A DNA stretch of 64,000 nucleotides from Clavibacter michiganensis (GTDB lineage Bacteria; Actinomycetota; Actinomycetes; Actinomycetales; Microbacteriaceae): the NCBI RefSeq assembly GCF_016907085.1, contig NZ_JAFBBJ010000001.1:558001-622000 (forward strand), given 5' to 3'. The position numbers and the translations under genes are program-made. Positions 58,635-64,000 of this stretch are shown piece after piece; positions within the stretch are counted from its first letter, which is position 1, and every line of letters begins with the position of its first letter. The notes under the pieces are model-generated. The model was given only the letters and a program-made list of their open reading frames with translations, did no database searches and was not told the origin of the DNA.

Positions 58635-59894
58635 ATGCCCCTCTCCGACAGCACCGCACCCGTCCGCGCCTCCGCCTCCTCCGTCACCGCGATCGTCGGC
58701 GGCCACGTCGTCCCCGTCGACGGCGCCCCGATCCCGGGTGGCACCGTCCTCCTCCGCGACGGCCTCGTGGCCGCGGTCGGCCAGGGCACCGACGTCGAGG
58801 TGCCCGAGGGAGCGACCGTCATCGACGCGAGCGGTCGCTGGGTGCTCCCCGGCTTCGTCGAGGCGCACGGCCACGTCGGCATCCACGAGGAGGCCAACGG
58901 CCCCGCGGGCAACGACACCAACGAGATGACCGACCCCGACATGAGCTCGGTGCGCGCGATCGACGCCATCGACATCGACGACGAGGGCTTCCGGGACGCG
59001 CTCAAGGGCGGCGTCACGACCATCGTCGTGAAGCCCGGCTCCGGCAACCCGATCGGCGGCCAGTCGGTCGCGATCAAGTCGTGGGGCGGCCGCACGATCG
59101 ACGAGCAGCTCGTCAGCGACTCGGTGAGCGTCAAGAGCGCGCTCGGCGAGAACCCGAAGCGCGTCTACGGCGCCAAGGACCGCACGCCGTCGACGCGCCT
59201 GGGCGTCGCGATGGTCATCCGCCGCGCCTTCCGCGACGCCGAGGACTACCGCGCCGCCCGCGACCACGCCGAGAAGGAGGGCAAGCCCTTCTCCCGCGAC
59301 CTCGGCAAGGAGACCCTCGTCCGCGTCCTCGACGGCGAGCTCGCCTGGGACCAGCACACGCACCGCCACGACGACATCGCCACCGCGATCCGCCTGGCCG
59401 ACGAGTTCGGCTACCGCCTCGTCGTCAACCACGGCACCGAGGGCGACAAGATCGCGGACGTGCTGGCCGAGCGCGGCATCCCGGTGATCTTCGGTCCGAT
59501 GATCACCTCGCGCTCCAAGGTCGAGCTGCGCGACCGCGCCGTCGCGAACCTCGCCGCGCTGCACCGCGCCGGGGTCCTCGTCGCGATCACGACCGACGCG
59601 CCCGTCGTGCCCATCGACTTCCTCGTGCACCAGGCGTCCTTCGCGGTGAAGGACGGCCTGCCCGCCGACATCGCGATCCGCGCCATCACGGCGAACCCCG
59701 CCGCGATCCTCCGCCTCGACCACCGCGTCGGCGCGCTCACCCCCGGCCTCGACGCCGACGTCGTCATCTGGTCGGGCGACCCGCTCGACGTCCAGTCCCG
59801 CGCCGAGCACGTCATCATCGGCGGCGACACGGTCTACACCTGGGCCGGCGGCACGGGGACCACGGTCGAGCGCGGCACGCGCTTCGGCGCATGA
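58635..59894 (+). CDS. Amidohydrolase (imidazolonepropionase-like)
   Basis: A 419-residue metal-dependent amidohydrolase. The beta-sandwich start (AIVGGHVVPVDGAPIPGG) is followed by the TIM barrel with metal-binding H-G-H in EAHGHVGIH. Next come a conserved KPGSGNPIGGQS loop, His residues in QHTHRHDD and VVNHGTEGDK, and the catalytic Asp in TTDAPVVP. It resembles uncharacterised actinobacterial proteins of the imidazolonepropionase/prolidase-like subgroup that hydrolyse cyclic amides or peptides. Its stop overlaps the epimerase ATG (ATGA). The true substrate is unknown. Confidence 0.85.
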   Translation: MPLSDSTAPVRASASSVTAIVGGHVVPVDGAPIPGGTVLLRDGLVAAVGQGTDVEVPEGATVIDASGRWVLPGFVEAHGHVGIHEEANGPAGNDTNEMTDPDMSSVRAIDAIDIDDEGFRDALKGGVTTIVVKPGSGNPIGGQSVAIKSWGGRTIDEQLVSDSVSVKSALGENPKRVYGAKDRTPSTRLGVAMVIRRAFRDAEDYRAARDHAEKEGKPFSRDLGKETLVRVLDGELAWDQHTHRHDDIATAIRLADEFGYRLVVNHGTEGDKIADVLAERGIPVIFGPMITSRSKVELRDRAVANLAALHRAGVLVAITTDAPVVPIDFLVHQASFAVKDGLPADIAIRAITANPAAILRLDHRVGALTPGLDADVVIWSGDPLDVQSRAEHVIIGGDTVYTWAGGTGTTVERGTRFGA

Positions 59895-60868
59895 GCGGCG
59901 CATCGGGGGCGGCCGCCCCGCGCACGGCCGTCGTCGCGGGCGCGTCCGGCTTCATCGGGCAGGTGCTCGTGCGCGAGCTCGCCGACGAGGGCTACCGCGT
60001 GCTCACGATCGGCCGGTCCGGCGCGGATGCGCGCTGGGGCGATGAGGACGGGATCCGCCGCATCGTCGACGGTGCCGACCTCCTCGTGAACCTGGCCGGC
60101 AAGAGCGTGAACTGCCGCTACGGCGTGGCGAACCGCCGGGAGATCCTGCGCTCGCGCGTCGAGACGACCGGCGAGCTCGCGCGCGCCGTCGCGGACAGCG
60201 CGCGGCCCGTGCCGGTCTGGATCAACGCCTCGACCGCCACCGTCTACCGGCACGCGACCGACCGCCCGCAGACCGAGTCGACGGGGGAGCTCGGCGACGA
60301 CTTCTCGCCGTCGGTGGGCCGGGCGTGGGAGCGGGCGTTCTTCGCGCCCGAGCTGCCCGCCACCCGCCGCGTGGCGCTCCGGATCGCGATCGTGCTCGGC
60401 CGCGACGGCGCGCTCCAGCCCCTGCTCGGCCTCGCGCGCTTCGGCCTCGGCGGCCCGCAGCTCGACGGCCGGTTCCCCGGACGCCCGTCCCGGATCCGCG
60501 CCGGCGCGCACCACGTCTTCCAGCCGACGAAGGGACGCCAGGTCTTCAGCTGGCTGCACATCGACGACCTCGTCGGCATCATCCGCTTCGTGCGCGACAC
60601 CCCGTCGCTTGAGGGCCCGGTCAACGCGTCGAGCCCCGCGCCCGTCACGAACCGCCGGCTGATGAAGGTCCTCCGCCGCGCCGTCGGCATGCCCGTCGGG
60701 CTCGCCGCGAACCGGTGGATGCTCGAGGTCGGCATGTGGCTGTTCCGCACCGAGCCGGAGCTCGTCCTCAAGAGCCGCTGGGTCGTCCCGGAGACGCTCG
60801 AGGCCGCGGGATACCGCTTCCGCTGGCCGGAGCTCGACGCGGCGGTCGACGACATCGTCCGCCGCTGA
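59891..60868 (+). CDS. TIGR01777 family NAD-dependent epimerase-like protein
   Basis: A 325-residue extended SDR. The N-terminal GASGFIG (residues 18-24) binds NAD(P), and LVNLAGKSVNCRY is the TIGR01777 signature. W-I-N-A-S-T-A-T-V-Y-R-H holds the Ser/Tyr region, and the C-terminus is a DUF1731 domain (LEAAGYRFRWPELDAAV). Plant and bacterial members are linked to cell-division or plastid functions, but no reaction is established. The ATG overlaps the amidohydrolase stop (ATGA), so the two are co-translated, a hint of a shared pathway. lepA follows 123 bp later. Confidence 0.88.
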   Translation: MSGASGAAAPRTAVVAGASGFIGQVLVRELADEGYRVLTIGRSGADARWGDEDGIRRIVDGADLLVNLAGKSVNCRYGVANRREILRSRVETTGELARAVADSARPVPVWINASTATVYRHATDRPQTESTGELGDDFSPSVGRAWERAFFAPELPATRRVALRIAIVLGRDGALQPLLGLARFGLGGPQLDGRFPGRPSRIRAGAHHVFQPTKGRQVFSWLHIDDLVGIIRFVRDTPSLEGPVNASSPAPVTNRRLMKVLRRAVGMPVGLAANRWMLEVGMWLFRTEPELVLKSRWVVPETLEAAGYRFRWPELDAAVDDIVRR

Positions 60869-60991
60869 CCGTCCCGCGGCGCGCTCTGGCCGGCCGGCTG
60901 CGCGCCGCGGGGATGCCCCGGCGGGCGGCCAGGCGGGCGTCCCATGGGATGATCGTGGTTCCGCTCCACCGAAGAGACCCGTAAGGAACGC

Positions 60992-62839
<1,848 letters not shown>

Positions 62840-62842
62840 CGC

Positions 62843-62864
62843 CTCCCTCCGTGCGCGGAGGGAG
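62843..62864. terminator. Hairpin between lepA and the secreted repeat protein gene
   Basis: A 9-bp perfect stem (62843-62851 with 62856-62864) closes a TGCG loop, 3 bp after the lepA stop and 6 bp from the end of the convergent gene. Confidence 0.65.
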
Positions 62865-62870
62865 CGGCCC

Positions 62871-63689
62871 TCAGCAGGTCGTCGGTCGCGGGGAGCCCGC
62901 GGCCACCCACTGGGAGTAGGTCATCTTCACGCCGTCGGGCGCCGCGTAGCCGGAGTACGTGATGTCGGGAGATCCGGCTGCCATGCAGTACCGGTCCCCG
63001 GGGAACGACTTCACGACCTGGGGCGTGGGATACGCGTACGAGGCCCACGAGTCGTAGGAGAGCAGCTCGCCCTGCACGTTCCTCGTGTCCTCGATCACGA
63101 TGGAGGGCAGCCACGGCAGCTTGCGCACGTAGGAGCTGGCGTAGAAGACGTTCCCCTCGCCGGGCTGCTCCGCGAGGGCCGGCGAGCCGAGGTGCCGGTA
63201 CTCGTCGAAGGTGAGCTTGTGGTCGGTGAACTCGGTGCGTCCGACCGAACGCGACAGCGAGGCGATGCTCGAGAAGACCTCGCTGGACGAGGCCCACTTG
63301 TACACGCCGGCCGTCGAGGACAGGCGCGTGGTGACGGGGCGCGGGGAACCGGCGCGCTGCCATTCGCCGTAGCTGATCGGCAGCGAGACGGGATAGTCGG
63401 GGAGGGCGATCTCGGCGTACACGACGGGCGACCACGTGGATCCGAAGAACGTGGCGGACTCCCGGGTGGGAGCCGGGAACCCATCGGCTCGCCACTCCGA
63501 GAACGTCGCGATCGTGGTGACGGTGTCCTCCGGGTTGCCGTCTCCGTCGACGAGGATCAGATCGTCGAGGAACGGCACGGAGTGGTACGAGCGTGTCCGG
63601 GCCTCGGCGGCGCTGGCGGGGGCGGCCGCGACGGCGCCGCCGACGAGGAGCGCGCCGACGAGGGCGAGCGCGGTGAGGGAACGGTTCAT
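62871..63689 (-). CDS. Secreted protein with five degenerate W-x3-G-x-P-x-P repeats
   Basis: A 272-residue protein that begins with a Sec-type signal peptide (core 6-22, likely cut at ASA-AE near residue 28). No known domain is recognised. Five similar blocks, centred on aromatic residues W66, W110, Y164, W215 and W261, follow the pattern aromatic-x-x-W/Y-x3-(G)-x-P-x-P, about 44-54 residues apart (TFSEWRADGFPAP, SYGEWQRAGSPRP, TFDEYRHLGSPAL, SYDSWASYAYPTP, TYSQWVAAGSPRP). Only two Cys (235 and the last residue, 272), possibly a disulphide. A partial paralogue follows to the right. Function unknown; carbohydrate or wall binding is a guess. Confidence 0.7.
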   Translation of the reverse strand: MNRSLTALALVGALLVGGAVAAAPASAAEARTRSYHSVPFLDDLILVDGDGNPEDTVTTIATFSEWRADGFPAPTRESATFFGSTWSPVVYAEIALPDYPVSLPISYGEWQRAGSPRPVTTRLSSTAGVYKWASSSEVFSSIASLSRSVGRTEFTDHKLTFDEYRHLGSPALAEQPGEGNVFYASSYVRKLPWLPSIVIEDTRNVQGELLSYDSWASYAYPTPQVVKSFPGDRYCMAAGSPDITYSGYAAPDGVKMTYSQWVAAGSPRPTTC

Positions 63690-63894
63690 GGAGGCCTCTC
63701 GGGCGATGGGGATGAGGGTGGGGAGACGGGTGGAGACGGAAGACCGCGAGGCGGTCCTGTCCGAGCATGGCGTGCATCCGTCCGCCGCCGCGCGTGCTTC
63801 CGGACCACCACCTGGACGGCTGGCCGGACGGGCGTCCATCGCGTAGCCGTCAGGGTGACACCTGGCCGGTGGGTCGGTCCGAGCCCGCCGTGCA

Positions 63895-63932
63895 CGACGC
63901 GCCCCCTGCCTCGAGGGGCAGGGGGCGCGTCG
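63895..63932. terminator. Hairpin after the partial paralogue at the window edge
   Basis: A perfect 16-bp stem (63895-63910 with 63917-63932, 6-nt loop) lies 18 bp after the stop of the minus-strand partial gene and upstream of the next gene on that strand. Confidence 0.85.
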
Positions 63933-63950
63933 ACCGGCAGGCGGAGTCCG

Positions 63951-64000
63951 TCAGCAGGTCGTCGGACGCGGGGAACCGGCGGCCACCCACTGACCGAAGG
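63951..64000 (-). CDS. Second secreted repeat protein, C-terminal end only (cut by window edge)
   Basis: Reading leftward from the edge, the last 15 codons give F-G-Q-W-V-A-A-G-S-P-R-P-T-T-C and a stop. The final 12 residues equal the C-terminus of the protein at 62871-63689, including the terminal Cys. The gene is therefore a neighbouring paralogue in the same orientation, separated by a strong hairpin and about 260 bp. Nothing more can be said from this window, since the rest lies outside. Confidence 0.75.
   Translation of the reverse strand, partial: FGQWVAAGSPRPTTC

Overview
This window looks like chromosomal DNA of a high-GC actinobacterium, most likely a Microbacteriaceae member close to Clavibacter. 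The evidence is the very strong G/C bias at third codon positions, many GTG and some TTG starts, palindromic LexA boxes of the actinobacterial type, a cydABCD cluster, an actinobacterial-type HisC, and many promoters whose -10 hexamer lies 6-7 nt before the start codon (leaderless mRNAs). I see no IS element, prophage, CRISPR array, tRNA or rRNA. The genus is an inference from gene content.

Layout. 1-336: tail of an SGNH esterase. 471-4624: fructose PTS operon (fruR-fruK-fruA-ptsH) closed by a perfect 18-bp bidirectional hairpin. 4698-16202: mixed metabolism, including an atypical zinc-motif SDR, a Ski2-like helicase, hisC, two alpha/beta hydrolases, an MFS exporter, a quinone reductase and a YceI protein. 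16305-19420: two tandemly duplicated hydrolases behind a FUSC-type membrane protein. 19476-24378: SOS-controlled dnaE2 divergent from an aberrant glucose-6-phosphate dehydrogenase homologue. 24475-32402: dienelactone hydrolase, LCP ligase, LysR/GNAT pair, pnuC, a second LexA-box gene (DUF6504), an aldo/keto reductase, an App1-like phosphatase and a degenerate SRAP protein. 32594-35857: OpuC-type osmoprotectant ABC transporter.

36007-40435 holds the most distinctive module: a type III polyketide synthase, methyltransferase and FAD monooxygenase, translationally coupled in one operon behind a DUF3618 membrane protein, facing a convergent UbiA prenyltransferase. This predicts a methylated, hydroxylated and possibly prenylated phenolic lipid or quinone. 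40432-42254 holds two acetyltransferases, a structured gene-free stretch and an orphan protein. 42628-48485 is cydABDC for cytochrome bd oxidase, with a palindromic operator on its -10 element.

48512-62839 is housekeeping: divergent pabC/pabB, leuS, comEA-comEC (ComEC without its metallo-beta-lactamase domain), holA, rpsT, a Nudix hydrolase, an amidohydrolase coupled to a TIGR01777 epimerase, and lepA. The right end (62871-64000) carries a secreted protein built of about five degenerate W-x3-G-x-P-x-P repeats. A second paralogue with almost the same C-terminus is cut by the window edge, so a tandem family continues outside.
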